64,000 bases of DNA, taken from positions 178,830-242,829 of the forward strand of contig JAQMWT010000003.1 in the NCBI GenBank assembly GCA_029834535.1, given 5' to 3'. This document shows, in pieces, positions 52,894 through 63,306 of this stretch. The position numbers and the translations under genes are program-made. Position 1 is the first letter of the stretch; every line of letters starts with the position of its first letter. The stretch comes from Chrysophaeum taylorii. Its lineage: Eukaryota; Sar; Pelagophyceae; Pelagomonadales; Pelagomonadaceae. Under the pieces are notes generated by a model. The model had not been told where the DNA came from. It worked only from the letters and a program-made list of their open reading frames with translations, and did no database searches.

Positions 52894-54981
52894 GTGAGCG
52901 TCCGGATTAAGCCTATTATCCGGGCAAAGCGCGGTCATGGCAGAGAGGCCAATGACAGAACGACCGCAGTGGTTTCGGGACACACAGGAGCGTCTGCAAC
53001 GATTCAGTGCAGGGACTCCATTTGCGTCTATTGGAAGAACACCATTCAGTACGCCTTTCAACGGCCGGAAGCCGAGGAAAGCGGCATCGAAAGAGAGGCA
53101 AGATCATCTGATAGCCTCGACAGCCCCCCAAGCGCGGTTATCCTTCCGGATCCACGCGCCGGCGAAGGGGGAGCTACGGTCGCGCCAGACGCAACTTCAA
53201 GACCGGGTGAGCCGACGGACCCGTATGCACGACCCTACGAACGTACGATGAATACTACGGAGTCATCTCGAGCGGAACCCGGACCGTTTACGGCGATGCG
53301 TGGACCAGAGGAGAGTGCACCTCCTAGGCCACCATCCGCGAATACGAGAGCGACAGATTTTCGCGTGGGTATCGACCCCGAGGTTCTGCAGACCAGCGCC
53401 GAACGATTCGAGATGTACCAGTCGCAGATCGAGCAAGTCATACGTGAAGTTGAAAGCACCCGCCGCGACGCGCAACAACAACGCTCAGAAGTGGAGCGGC
53501 AGCGGATCGACAACGATCGACTTCGACGAATGGTGGAGGACTCCATGCGGGCGCATGCTCGAGAGGCACGGCCAACCTCTCCGGATGCTACTCGTGTTAC
53601 GCCCGACGATGATGACGCTGTATCGGCACTGACCGATGATCAGCCACCGCGAAGTCGACCGGAGCCTACCCCGCACAATCATACTGATCCCGTTTCGGCG
53701 CGTCTTCGTGACGAAGAAGAGATACTTCATGTCAAGAAGGGAGCTGCTGGTATGACACGTATCACGTTTTCGAATCTCACTGGGCAAATTACTAAGGATC
53801 GTGATGAGGTGGACGCGTGGAGGATGTAATTGCGGCGTATGATCGAAGGCAGGATTGACAAACCCTCAATAGCGACGAACGTGATTGGAGGCGAGTATCA
53901 ACTCGCCCCTATGGAAGCTTATCGCAAATGGGAAGCCGAACGGCCGCAGATGTGGAAACAATACAAGGAAGGAACCATCGCGTTGAAAGAGTTGCGCCAG
54001 CATGATGAGGACTCTCTGGATGCTATGCAAGAGGCGACGAGGCTTCCTTGTCCACCTCGGGCTACGGTTGAGGAGCTTGAACGTGAGTGGTTCAATCTAC
54101 GGCAAGGGAATTTGTCATTGAATAAGTATATCGCGCGATGGGTGCAGAAATTCGGCCAGTGGAGAGCAATGTCAGGTCGCGATACTGATCCGGCTGCGTT
54201 CCGTTCGCACTTCATTGCTGGGCTCAATTCTGAGCGCTCGCGGACGAGCGTCGAACTTGCTCAGGCCTCACCGCATATGAAAGCATCTACTCTCACTCTC
54301 AACGATGTTATTCAATTGACCATCCAGATTTCCAAGATTCTGGAAGCCAACCCTACTGCCAACATCGAAGAGGCGATTAAGAAGGAGAAGGGAAAGGAGC
54401 GCGCACCACGGATGAGGAGAGAGCAGCAGCAACAGAGGCAGCAGTTGCAGCCAATCCAACGGGTTGGTTATGTTACTGACTCGGGAATTGGAACCTGGCT
54501 ACCACAGGGGATAGATAACCATACGCGTCAAGCAATTACGACGTGCCTCAGTTGCGGCCGGCATGGTAGTTTTAACCACGACAACGGTGTGTGTCCTGTG
54601 CCGGACAATCCCTCGAGGAAGAGGCGTGCTGCTCAGACGTTGACGAATGCGGGTTTTCCAGCAACGCCAGAAGGACAGGAGCAATACCGACGGACGCTTG
54701 TAGCTGCAGCAGGACAGGCTTCAGTGACTCAGCTAGCGGCCGCGCGTTGTGCAACAGCCGCAGGTGGTCTACACAGCAGCACAGGTGCCAGGTGCAGGTC
54801 AACAGCAGCTGGTTGCAGGCACTTAACAGCGTTTGGTTGCAGGCACTCAACAGCAGGTGGTCCGAAGGCAGCCCGCAGTGCAGCGGACCGCTCAGACCTC
54901 GGTGCGCCTGGAGGATCTGACTTCGGCTCTCAACACGATGAACCTGATTCGTCAGGCACAGCAGACGGCTCCACCGGTTAG
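52894..54981 (+). pseudogene. gypsy gag with coiled coil, gag core and zinc-knuckle-like motif; in-frame stop
   Basis: The frame runs from about 52894. It has a disordered N-terminus, a coiled coil (YQSQIEQVIREVESTRRDAQ, continuing QQQRSEVERQRIDNDRLRRM), then the retrotransposon gag core (VEELEREWFNLRQGNLSLNK, YIARWVQKFGQWRAM) and a Cys/His motif (CLSCGRHGSFNHDNGVCP). A TAA at 53827-53829 interrupts it in the same frame between VDAWRM and LRRMIEGRI, with no frame change. It is either one nonsense mutation or a translational control point; mutation is more likely because pol is broken too. Gag would form the particle shell. Confidence 0.8.
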
Positions 54982-55096
54982 AGGGCAACAGTCTCAGAGA
55001 GCGAACCCTAGCCAGCGCAATGATGGTGTCGCCGCTCAGTGGCTTGAAGTGCTTGGCGAAGATCAGGATGACACTAAGTGAGCGGACTACTGCACT

Positions 55097-57781
55097 GTGC
55101 AGTATTCTGAGCTCATGGAGGGCAACGTGTATGACGATGACGATGTTGGGGGCGATGATGATAGCTTCTCTGCAGAAGGCTATTCCCGTGGTGACCCCAT
55201 GGAACCTCCTTCCTTTTTGGTCATCACTGAAGATGCATGGGTGGAGGAGCAGGAGCAAAGTACCGAAGTGACTGGAGTTGCATCTAGAGCTCCCTCGGAA
55301 GACGAAGATAATCGTGACGAACTGGGGTATACGATTGTTCGTGGGGGACAAGATACCTTGGTTGCTATAGAGATAGTGCCACCGAGGGACGACTGCGCCG
55401 AGCGTTATGCCGCTCACCCTTCCATCTCTTCGGATTTCGAGAGTTTCTGCCCTCAGACTGCGTTGAATACCACTCAGGATCCCGACCATCGTGAAAATAA
55501 AGCCGTAAGGTACGATGGCACGAGATCCGCCTCTTTGACGTATGTGCCTGTGGCTGTCTCTTCGCTAGATGGTTCGAAATATTCCATCATCGCTGCCGGT
55601 TTGGATGGCATGGCTGATTCCCCCTACATCGATCACCGCTTGTATCGCAAACTTGATCGTGACGGCGAAATCATCTATCGTCAGCCACTCCCTACTATTC
55701 GTACTCTAAATGGATCAGGAGGTTCGGGAGCTGCTATTCGAGAATGGGTCATTCTCCGGATCTCCTTGGTGCCGACGACATCCATGCTGCTCATGTTCTT
55801 CGTTGGTCAAACGAATGGGCAGTTACTATTAGGAGCTCGAGAATTACGACTCTTGGGTACGATTTTGGATTATGCGACAGAGAGAGCTATTTTTCGGCGT
55901 TCTGAAGTGACCATTGGAGTTCTCAAGAATCGGACTTCCGCCTCGCCACAAGACCAGCATGGAATTGTCCTTTACAATGATGCATTCGATGCGACTCCGC
56001 AGGTAGTGCAGATGTTCCCGACAGCTAAGCTTGCTGTGCAATACGGAAATATCCAAACTTGGACGCCAGTTGGTAAACCGTGGAGTTATGACAGTCTACT
56101 GCGCTCTATTCGTATCAGAGCGAGTCACCATCACGTTCCTCCCGGTGATCAGACTGCTGAAAAAGCGGAAGACCAACTTAAATGTCCTGCAGACGAGGAA
56201 GATATCATCCCTCATTTCGCTTACGTGACGAGTACTCGATTTCTTCTTCCAAGCCAACCGTACTTCTTGGAGATGGAGTGCGATGTGCCGCTGGAAAAGG
56301 GTCACGTATTCCGACCTTATCGGTCACTCCTCCCAGATCTCCGCCTTGTACCTGGCTCCTATTCATCGTATTGCGCTGACGAGCCCAACGAAGTTCATGT
56401 GGCTGCGGAGCACATTGGTGACGAACCCATTGGTATCGACCCCGAAGTCCCGGTGGTCGAAGGCGAGATCATGCCGCATGAAGGATGTGTCAACATGCAG
56501 CTAGAAGCCACTGATGACGTGTGTCATGCCACTCTTACGGCTGCTGTTGACGACGACGAAGTCGAGGAGGATGTCTTGAGTGACAGACCTCCTCCTCAGC
56601 CACCTCCAGATGAAGAAGTGAAAAAAACACCAGAAATGAAGATGGAGGCGACTGTTAAGGAGCTGCTATCTAAGCACGCCTCCTTGGTTTGGATACCCAC
56701 CACCTACACCTTCGTCGTCGTCTACTTTGCTGGCGCTGGAGGATCAACATTGGGTATCCGGCGATGCAATGAGCTATATGGCAGTTCATTTCGCATTGTC
56801 CTGGCTTTGGATGCTTGTCCTCAAGCCCGAGCCACCTTTGAACTCAATTTTCCGAAGATTCCCTATGTTTTGCATGAGTTGGGGAAATCTCATCGTCGTA
56901 CATACGACTTGGTGTTGTCGTATTTACACTCAGATTTTTGGAAGCACTCTTATTTTCACGCCAGTCCGCCGTGTATCTATGGATCGACTGCCAATTTGCA
57001 CTACAGGGACGCACGCAAGGGCGCTACTATTACTTCTTGGGTCCTGCGTCATTTCCGCAACGCACCTTATGTGATTGGACGATGGACGCTCCAGCAGGAA
57101 CCATCAGTGATCCCTTTGTGCACACCAATTTTATTGCCGCGTGTTGATTTCTATAGTATCACGCCAGAGCTGCTGTGCTCGCGCACGCGCCTACTTGCTT
57201 GCAATGTTCGCTTGGAACTGCCGTTATTATCGCGTGTACCACCGAATTTACGGGACCGTTTTGGCCCAGCGTTGGGATTTACAGGGGAAATTATGACCGT
57301 TCCTGCTACGTGGCAATGGGGTGCGACAGTTTCCGAGACAGTAGCTATGAAGATGCTTGGCAGTATGGTGCCACCCGCGACTATGACGCGGATTGCGCTA
57401 GCAGTGCACAATGCGTTTGAACCTTCACTTCGAAATTTGGGTAAGTTGCGGAATATTGCGACGACTACGCTAGCCCAACCTGATCACCATATTCTACGGT
57501 TTTCACCTTTTGCTGTAGAGTCGCGCATTCCAACGCTCGACCCTGCCACTCGAAGTGTATCATGGATTGCGCCCGATGAACTCTACTCTTCTGCGAGTCC
57601 TGCACCATCCGCTGCTGCACCGTCGCCACTGCTGTTATGCAGAGCAACCATGTCGATAACCAGCCCTCCGCAACTGCGGAAGAAGAAGGCACCGCGAAAG
57701 AGCGACCCGCGTATTTCAATAAGTACGACGTTCCGTGGGCGGACGCGCCTCACGACGAACATGGTCAACCTTTACCGGTGA
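55097..57781 (+). CDS. gypsy pol N-terminal polyprotein: retropepsin-like domain plus C5-cytosine methyltransferase-like domain
   Basis: An open frame of 894 codons. After an acidic start, residues ~150-265 resemble a retroviral-type protease, with LLLGARELRLLGTILDY typical of its C-terminal half; the catalytic D-S/T-G is replaced by DGM in GLDGMADSPYID. Residues ~534-778 resemble a DNA cytosine-C5 methyltransferase: motif I YFAGAGGSTLGIRRCN (SAM), motif II region LALDACPQARATFELNFPKI, motif IV SPPC with the nucleophile Cys (56963-56974), a weak motif VI region (LQQEPS where ENV is usual), CSRTRLLAC like motif VIII, and VSETVAMKMLGSMVPPATMT like motif X with Ser for the usual Asn. RT follows in another frame. 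Methylation by an element enzyme is inference. The lost ENV and protease residues argue that this copy is inactive. Confidence 0.75.
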   Translation: MQYSELMEGNVYDDDDVGGDDDSFSAEGYSRGDPMEPPSFLVITEDAWVEEQEQSTEVTGVASRAPSEDEDNRDELGYTIVRGGQDTLVAIEIVPPRDDCAERYAAHPSISSDFESFCPQTALNTTQDPDHRENKAVRYDGTRSASLTYVPVAVSSLDGSKYSIIAAGLDGMADSPYIDHRLYRKLDRDGEIIYRQPLPTIRTLNGSGGSGAAIREWVILRISLVPTTSMLLMFFVGQTNGQLLLGARELRLLGTILDYATERAIFRRSEVTIGVLKNRTSASPQDQHGIVLYNDAFDATPQVVQMFPTAKLAVQYGNIQTWTPVGKPWSYDSLLRSIRIRASHHHVPPGDQTAEKAEDQLKCPADEEDIIPHFAYVTSTRFLLPSQPYFLEMECDVPLEKGHVFRPYRSLLPDLRLVPGSYSSYCADEPNEVHVAAEHIGDEPIGIDPEVPVVEGEIMPHEGCVNMQLEATDDVCHATLTAAVDDDEVEEDVLSDRPPPQPPPDEEVKKTPEMKMEATVKELLSKHASLVWIPTTYTFVVVYFAGAGGSTLGIRRCNELYGSSFRIVLALDACPQARATFELNFPKIPYVLHELGKSHRRTYDLVLSYLHSDFWKHSYFHASPPCIYGSTANLHYRDARKGATITSWVLRHFRNAPYVIGRWTLQQEPSVIPLCTPILLPRVDFYSITPELLCSRTRLLACNVRLELPLLSRVPPNLRDRFGPALGFTGEIMTVPATWQWGATVSETVAMKMLGSMVPPATMTRIALAVHNAFEPSLRNLGKLRNIATTTLAQPDHHILRFSPFAVESRIPTLDPATRSVSWIAPDELYSSASPAPSAAAPSPLLLCRATMSITSPPQLRKKKAPRKSDPRISISTTFRGRTRLTTNMVNLYR

Positions 57782-59797
57782 TGCCTCCTCATTTAGCGGG
57801 TCAGGAGAGCATGCAGGTCATCCCTCCGACCGTCGCGCAGGTCGAAGAGGTGATGACTGAGTTGGGTATTACAGAGCATCCTGCTTTAGATAATGACGAG
57901 AAGCTGATGATGAATCATTTAATCTCGTATTCGTGGGCATTTTCGATGATGTGATGAGACCTGTTGATTCACCTGAAGTGACGCTCCGGTTCAAAGAAGA
58001 GAACCCGACTCCCGTCAAACTCTCGCCATATCGGTTGTCGAAAGAAAAGATTGAATGTTGGCGGATGCAGATTGAAGCGTGGACCCGAGACGGAGTTATT
58101 CGTCCCGCGAATTCTCCATGGGGGTTCCCTATTTTGATGTTGCCTAAGAAAGGTGCTGAGCCTGGCACTTCCAATGCTTACAGAGCAGCTGTCGACCTAC
58201 GGCGCCTCAATGCATTGCTCAAGGATGATAGCTGGCCGAGTGTGAGCATGGCTGACGCGTTGATGTTTCTCATCGACAAGTTTTGTCGTTCCAGTTTGGA
58301 TATTCGTTGGGGCTATCACAATTTACGATTGTCGCTGGATGCACAAGATGTGGTCACCTTCACTAGTCCTCTGGGAGCGTACAGCTACATGCGTCTACCT
58401 TTGGGAGTCAAACCAGCCGGATGTTTGTTTGCAAGCAGTTGAACACTGACTTGTCGCAATGGCTATATCGTGATCTCGTGGCATATATCGACGATATTCT
58501 CGCCGGTCACGCAGATACAAAGAATCACTTGCAGTGCCTTTTGCAAGTTATTCCCCATCTCGCCTTGAAGGGGTACAGCGCCAAGATCAAGAAGATTCAT
58601 TTTATGCAAGAAGTCATTGAGTTTTTGGGTCATTTATCTACCCCGAACGGACTTCTTCCATCACCAAGGTCTTTAGAAGCCATCAGACACATGCCAATTC
58701 CTGGCACTTTGTCGGATGCTGACCCTAAGAAGCAAGTGCGATTTTTCCTTGGAATGGGGAGTTTTTGCCGGCGTTATGTAAGGAATTTTGCGAAAGTTGC
58801 AGAGCCATTAAGACAACTGACGTTGCCGGACGTGAAATTCAAGTGGACGAAAGAGTGTCAGGAAGCTTGGGATGCCATCATCGAGGCTATTGTCACTTCG
58901 AAGGGCGTCTACCATCCTGATTGCTCGTTACCTTTTTACATTCGAACTGATGCTTCCGCGCATGGGCTGGGTGTTTACCTATTTCAAAAGGTACCAGTCG
59001 TTGACGACGATGGAAGAGAAAGAATCGAAGAGAGAGTTATCGAGAACTGGAGTCGAACCGTGCCTAAGTCGACGAGGAAGTACGATCCTCGGCGCTTGGT
59101 ACTCCTCGCAGTACTCTCTGCTCTCGAAAATTTCCGATTTTATATCGAAGGTCATCAGATGAAGTTAGAGACGGATCATCGTAACTTAACGTTTCTTCGG
59201 GATTCGAATCATACGTCTGGACAGTTAGCACGATGGGCTATGCGGCTTGCTGCATTCGACCGGGAGCTCGGATACAAGCCTGGAAGCTCCCCTGGCATGC
59301 GTATTCCGGATTGTCTGTCGCGCAACCCTATCGACAAATTGATCGAGAAAGATGAAGACGGGGAACCGATCAATGAAGCTTTTTTGATTTTCCAAGAAAT
59401 CCCCACCGATGTCCCTGGCACAGCTTGCTTCACCTTCTCTTCGGTGACGATGCCTATGCTGACGGACAGCGGACCCACCGCGGCTATGGTAGCAGTTAGT
59501 ACGCGACAGAACGTACAACCACATCAATTCTCATACGAGTCTGAGCCAATTGACTCCGTCGAACGTCTCCCTTTTGCGGATCAAGCGGAGGATGAGATCA
59601 CTCTCGATGAGATAGCGAAAGAACAAGCTGAGGATGAAACATGCAAGCGCATCAGACGAAAGCTCGACTCTGAACAGAAAGATCAAGACGAGCAGTCATC
59701 ATACCATATGAGGTTGATGACAACGTGTTGTATAAGGTCGATGATTCAGCTTCTCAACGTCTTATTGTGGTCCCTCAGTCTATGCAAAAGCGTGTGA
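57637..59797 (+). pseudogene. gypsy reverse transcriptase and RNase H, frameshifted
   Basis: Three overlapping frames follow (57637-57954, 57933-58442, 58421-59797). They contain YRLSKEKIECWRMQIEAWTR, then GVIRPANSPWGFPILMLPKK, YRAAVDLRRLNAL, SLDIRWGYHNLRL (first catalytic Asp), PLGAYSYMRLPLGVKPAG, YIDDILAGH (active site, about 58481-58500), then the RNase H part [35 protein letters not shown] and LETDHRNLTFL. The order and motifs are those of Ty3/gypsy pol. Each frame change is a likely indel. Confidence 0.88.
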
Positions 59798-60890
59798 TCG
59801 CCATGCATCACCGAGGCTTGTTCGGAGGCCATGTAGGACGAGACTCCACAGCGAATCAAATCTTAGAACGGTATTGTGGCCAAACGTCTCATCATCCGTT
59901 AATGAGTTCGTCAATGCCTGCATTATTTGCTAGAAGATTCGATCCACCATGCCTAGGCGCCATGGCTTGCTCTGTCAACCGAATCGCGTCGGAGATTGCT
60001 ATGTCATAGGTATGGATTTGATTGGACCTCTGCGAGGCGCTGACCTGTACACGTACATACTCGCAATGTACGATGCAGCATCACATTTCTTGAAATTAGC
60101 TCTGATCAACACGAAGCAGGATTATTCGATTTTGAACGCGTTTGTGGAAAAGATTTTACTTGAGGGATGTCTACCGCGGTGCATAGTCACGGATAATGGA
60201 AATGAGTTCGCGAACAGGTTATTTCGCACGTTTGTTCGTCAATTCAACGTACGTTATCGTACTACCCTTCCGTATCACCCTCAGAGTAATCATACTGAGC
60301 GTGTCAATCGATTCATCAAAGCTTTCTTGCGAGCTGCGATCGATGAACAGCGTCAGCCAGACTGGTCGAATTTCCTCCCGTATGTGTCATTCATGTATAA
60401 TAGGATGTACATTCCGGGAACGAAGATTTCACCTTTCATGATGCGTACTGGCAAGCAACCCCTGTTACCACCCGATTACAATCTTTTGAGTGAACAGCGT
60501 GATCTACCGCAATCACGTCATCAGATTTTGGTGGACTTTAAGAACAAGTTTGAATTTTATAGTCGACTCGTTACACGAGCTCACTGCAGAGCACAGGAGC
60601 CAAAAACTCAACTATGATGCCCACCAAATTGACATCCAGTTTCCCCCAGGTGATTATGTTCTGCGTTTCGTGCCTCAGACGCGCCACAAGCTACGGCCCA
60701 TTTGGCGCGGGCCGAACATAGTTACCAGATAGATCTCTCCCGTCGTTTACGAAATTCAAGACGTCAACGACGATGATGCTGAATCGGTTGTAGTATCTGT
60801 ACAACAGATTGTGCCTTTGAAAGTGCCAACCATCGACACTTCTTCCGCCCCCCTGCATTTACCTTCGGACCGCGACCGGTTCAAACATGT
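59725..60890 (+). pseudogene. gypsy integrase, frameshifted
   Basis: The frame 59725-60009 holds part of the H2C2 zinc domain (HHRGLFGGHVGRDST). The frame 59949-60617 holds the catalytic core: VIGMDLIGPLRGADLYTYIL (first Asp), IVTDNGNEFANRLF (second Asp) and LPYHPQSNHTERVNRFIKAF (Glu). The frame 60490-60732 holds the C-terminal SH3-like part (FPPGDYVLRF, KLRPIWRGPNIV), which meets a stop at 60730. There is no chromodomain. Confidence 0.87.
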
Positions 60891-61296
60891 TAAGTTCGTG
60901 ATTTTCAGGGTGAAAGACGATCAACGCGTGGAAGAAGCGTATCTATGTTGCCGAAGTCTACGAAGAATATGACCACGACAATGATACAGTTGCGCTTCAC
61001 TATTATACCGATTTGGGACCGCGCGATGATCCTCGCGTCTTTGATCCTACTAAGCCTCTGGCTGAGCGACGCTTAAGACCAGAATATAAAGATGCGGACG
61101 GAGGTAGCTTCACACGTTTACGACCAAACATGGAGGGCTGTGAACCCTGTGTGACTGATTTCGCCCGGATGAAATCGATGTCCTCGTCACTAACTTCGGT
61201 CTCCACAGCAACAAAGTTCCTGCGATGTAGCTGAACGACTTATCGTACCATTCGTGAGCGTGACCTTCGTCACCCTTGAAGTCGAGGACGACTTCA

Positions 61297-61314
61297 TCTC
61301 AAGTAGGGGGCTCC
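61297..61314 (+). other. gypsy polypurine tract candidate
   Basis: AAGTAGGGGGCTCC lies directly upstream of the 3' LTR. The purine run AAGTAGGGGG, except its T, is where plus-strand synthesis would be primed. Confidence 0.55.
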
Positions 61315-61641
61315 TGTGGCAGTACGCCCATTCCCCCCACTTGCCTGCTTGCCACCTGACTACCCTGATTGCTGCCCTGGTACTGGACCTTGCACTTATG
61401 GGGGGGTGTCATCTCGACACCCTCACCTGCGCTTCCGCTGAACCCATGTACCGGGCATTTGTATTGCTTCTTGCTGTCTTCTTGAATTATTACCCTCATT
61501 GATTGTCCGATTTCGTGATGGCGTAAGGTATACGCTGAGAGATCGGGCGTGTGGTGGTTTCACCCACGGTTCGGGTTGGGAGAAGTCTGTTGAGGCCCCT
61601 GGTCCGGCAGGAGGGGGCGGGTATCTGAGAAAACCACTACA
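61315..61641 (+). repeat. gypsy 3' LTR (327 bp)
   Basis: It begins TGTGGCAGTACGCCC and ends AAACCACTACA. Compared with the 5' LTR it has many small indels (for example GTAACGCCC versus GTACGCCC), so the element is not recent. Confidence 0.93.
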
Positions 61642-61738
61642 TCTTCTCTTCTCATCGTCATCCGTTTTTTGCGTGATCATGCTCCCGCTATCCCCCTTGC
61701 TTATTGACAACGCAAGCGCATTACACGTCGCTAATCAC
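61642..61738 (+). pseudogene. copia C RNase H, second part
   Basis: It resumes after the gypsy TSD and contains LIDNASALHVANH, the copia 'DN.SA..(I/L)A.N' block with a catalytic Asp. An in-frame TGA near 61671 and frame changes show decay. The hAT-like element starts at 61739. Confidence 0.75.
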
Positions 61739-62830
61739 TACCGAACCTAAATACCGGTATCAAAAGTCAGGGTTTAGTTTTAGTACTTTAGTACATGTTT
61801 TAAACCGGTTTAAAACCGATTTAACTTGGATTTTACCGGTTTAAACATCTTCTCGCGTCCAGTTGACATCGAAACTCTCAGAAAACGCTGCAGGACGCCC
61901 GTTTGGTTCAGGGAGCAAAATCTTTCTCTTCTGTGCCACACGCTCGCTGCCTCCAGTTGAAGTTGCACACGCTGGTGACCGTTATGGTGACCATGTTCAT
62001 GGGTGAGGGGCGGGGAGGGGGAGGACGGCCCAGGAGTCGGTGAGCGACTACGTGATCACAACGCCAAGACGACGGCATGTTCGAATGGAGATGTGCGGCA
62101 CGCGGCTGCACGCACGCACGCACGCAAAAAGTTCAGCCAACTCAATGGTTTGAGCACATCGTCCTGGATTGCAATCACACGCCCGATGGCGTTAAGTGCA
62201 CGCTCGCGAGCAAGTCGTCAGCTAAGAATATCTCGGGGTGTGTATGGGCCACGAATAAGCGGCCCGCCGTTGTGTCCACGACCTTCGCGCCTCGAAGCGA
62301 CATCGTCCGCGCCTTCGTTGTTGCCGAAGACTGGGACGGCTCCGTCGCAAGTCGTGTCGAAGCAAGCTACTAGAGTCACCGAAGTCACTGATAGGTGTGA
62401 TACGCGCCGTGCCAATCTAATCAACGAGAAGATCACCAAATTCATGGTTGGTTGCGCTCTGCCTTTCAGCATCGTCAACACCTCTTTCTCCATCGATATG
62501 ATCAGGGCGCTCAACGCGCCTACGTCAAGCACTTGCCCAAGTCCGAGGCCTTTCGGCGCACGTGGGCGCCACGGCTTTTGGAAGAGACCGTACATAATAT
62601 CAACAAGATGTGGTTCGCCACCGGCAACTTCGCTCGAGCCATTGGGTTCGACGGCCTAGAAGACCAAGCCAAGGCCGGCACTCAATTCGGGGTTAGCACG
62701 AAGAGTGTACATGGTGAGCTGACGTGGCGGTACGAAAACCTAAACCCCCAAATTTGTGTGTTGTTTTTTACCGGAAAAAAAACAAAAAACCAGGTTTAAA
62801 CTACCCCTGTAAAAACCGAGTGGTACGGTA
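61739..62830 (+). mobile_element. hAT-like DNA transposon, 1.09 kb, 8-bp TSD
   Basis: CTAATCAC flanks it at 61731-61738 and 62831-62838. Removing the element rejoins copia C RNase H at VANH|PNQ. Terminal inverted repeats are short: TACCGAACC at the left and TACCGTACC (reverse complement) at the right, followed by related CCGGTTT-type sequence on both sides. An 8-bp duplication and a BED/transposase fragment inside point to hAT. The coding part is too short and broken to be autonomous. Confidence 0.82.
62077..62760 (+). pseudogene. hAT-type transposase N-terminal fragment with BED-like zinc finger
   Basis: A first frame (62077-62373) has a Cys2-His-Cys arrangement like a BED finger (CAARGCTHARTQ, then QPTQWFEHIVLDCNH). 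A second (to 62515) has LINEKITKFMVGCALPFSIV and SFSIDMIRALN, matching the hAT block 'I..F....(I/L)PF..V....F..(M/L)...L'. A third from 62515 has YVKHLPKSEAFRRTWAPRLL. These are in the right order for a hAT transposase N-terminal half. The catalytic core and dimerisation domain are absent. Confidence 0.65.
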
Positions 62831-62838
62831 CTAATCAC

Positions 62839-63050
62839 CCTAATCAGTGCTCCCTCTCGACATCAATTTGCGAAAGAATTTCGGATTCGAGACTACCAGG
62901 CCAACTCGGTCACTCGTCCCCTCTGGTGTCCTACTCACGACCAGATCGCTGATCATTTTTCAAAACTTCTTCCCCGCATCTTGTTCCGCAAGTTCAAGAA
63001 AGCCGACGGTCTTCATTTCGCCGGGATGGTTCGCTCGGTTGGGCAGAACG
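62839..63050 (+). pseudogene. copia C RNase H, C-terminal part
   Basis: After a frame change near 62860 the sequence reads SRHQFAKEFRIRDYQAN, then LWCPTHDQIADHFSKLLPR and LFRKFKKADGLHF. These match the end of copia pol ('RHI.IR...', 'PT.DQ.ADI.TK.LPR..F......G'). This proves that the sequence beyond the hAT-like element belongs to copia C. Confidence 0.82.
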
Positions 63051-63213
63051 AAACGAAACGCGACGGGACAGTCGATTGTTCGTGGACCACACGTCCGCGG
63101 CCTGCGACGCTTTTGCACGACCTCGCATAAAGACCGCGCGCAGTGGCGGTACACCATCAACAAGTCCGTCCTCGTCCCTCGCCTCTGCCCCAACTGCGTG
63201 ATTTTCCTCTGTG

Positions 63214-63302
63214 ATTCCGTACCGGCTCCTGCCGGTCCGGCCTGGCTCCCATGCTCGGGAGAGGTCTGAAGTTAGTTAGTTAGTTTAGTTAGTTTCATTC
63301 CA
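63214..63302 (+). mobile_element. SINE-like retroposon copy S5, strongly 5'-truncated, 8-bp TSD
   Basis: Only the last ~90 bp of the family unit is present (GGCTCCCATGCTCGGGAGAG, then the AGTT tail). CCTCTGTG flanks it at 63206-63213 and 63303-63310. It inserted at the border between copia C internal sequence and its 3' LTR. Confidence 0.8.
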
Positions 63303-63306
63303 CCTC

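Larger units (their letters stand above)
52141..61641 (+). mobile_element. Ty3/gypsy retrotransposon with a cytosine-methyltransferase-like domain in pol, 9.5 kb
   Basis: LTRs lie at 52141-52469 and 61315-61641, both TG...CA, with a 4-bp target-site duplication TCTT (52137-52140 and 61642-61645). The order is LTR, PBS, gag with coiled coil, protease-like domain, C5-methyltransferase-like domain, RT, RNase H, integrase, purine tract, LTR. RT before integrase makes it gypsy, not copia. It sits inside copia C RNase H. Coding frames shift several times and gag has an in-frame stop, and the LTRs differ by many substitutions and small indels, so it is an old, probably inactive copy. Confidence 0.93.
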
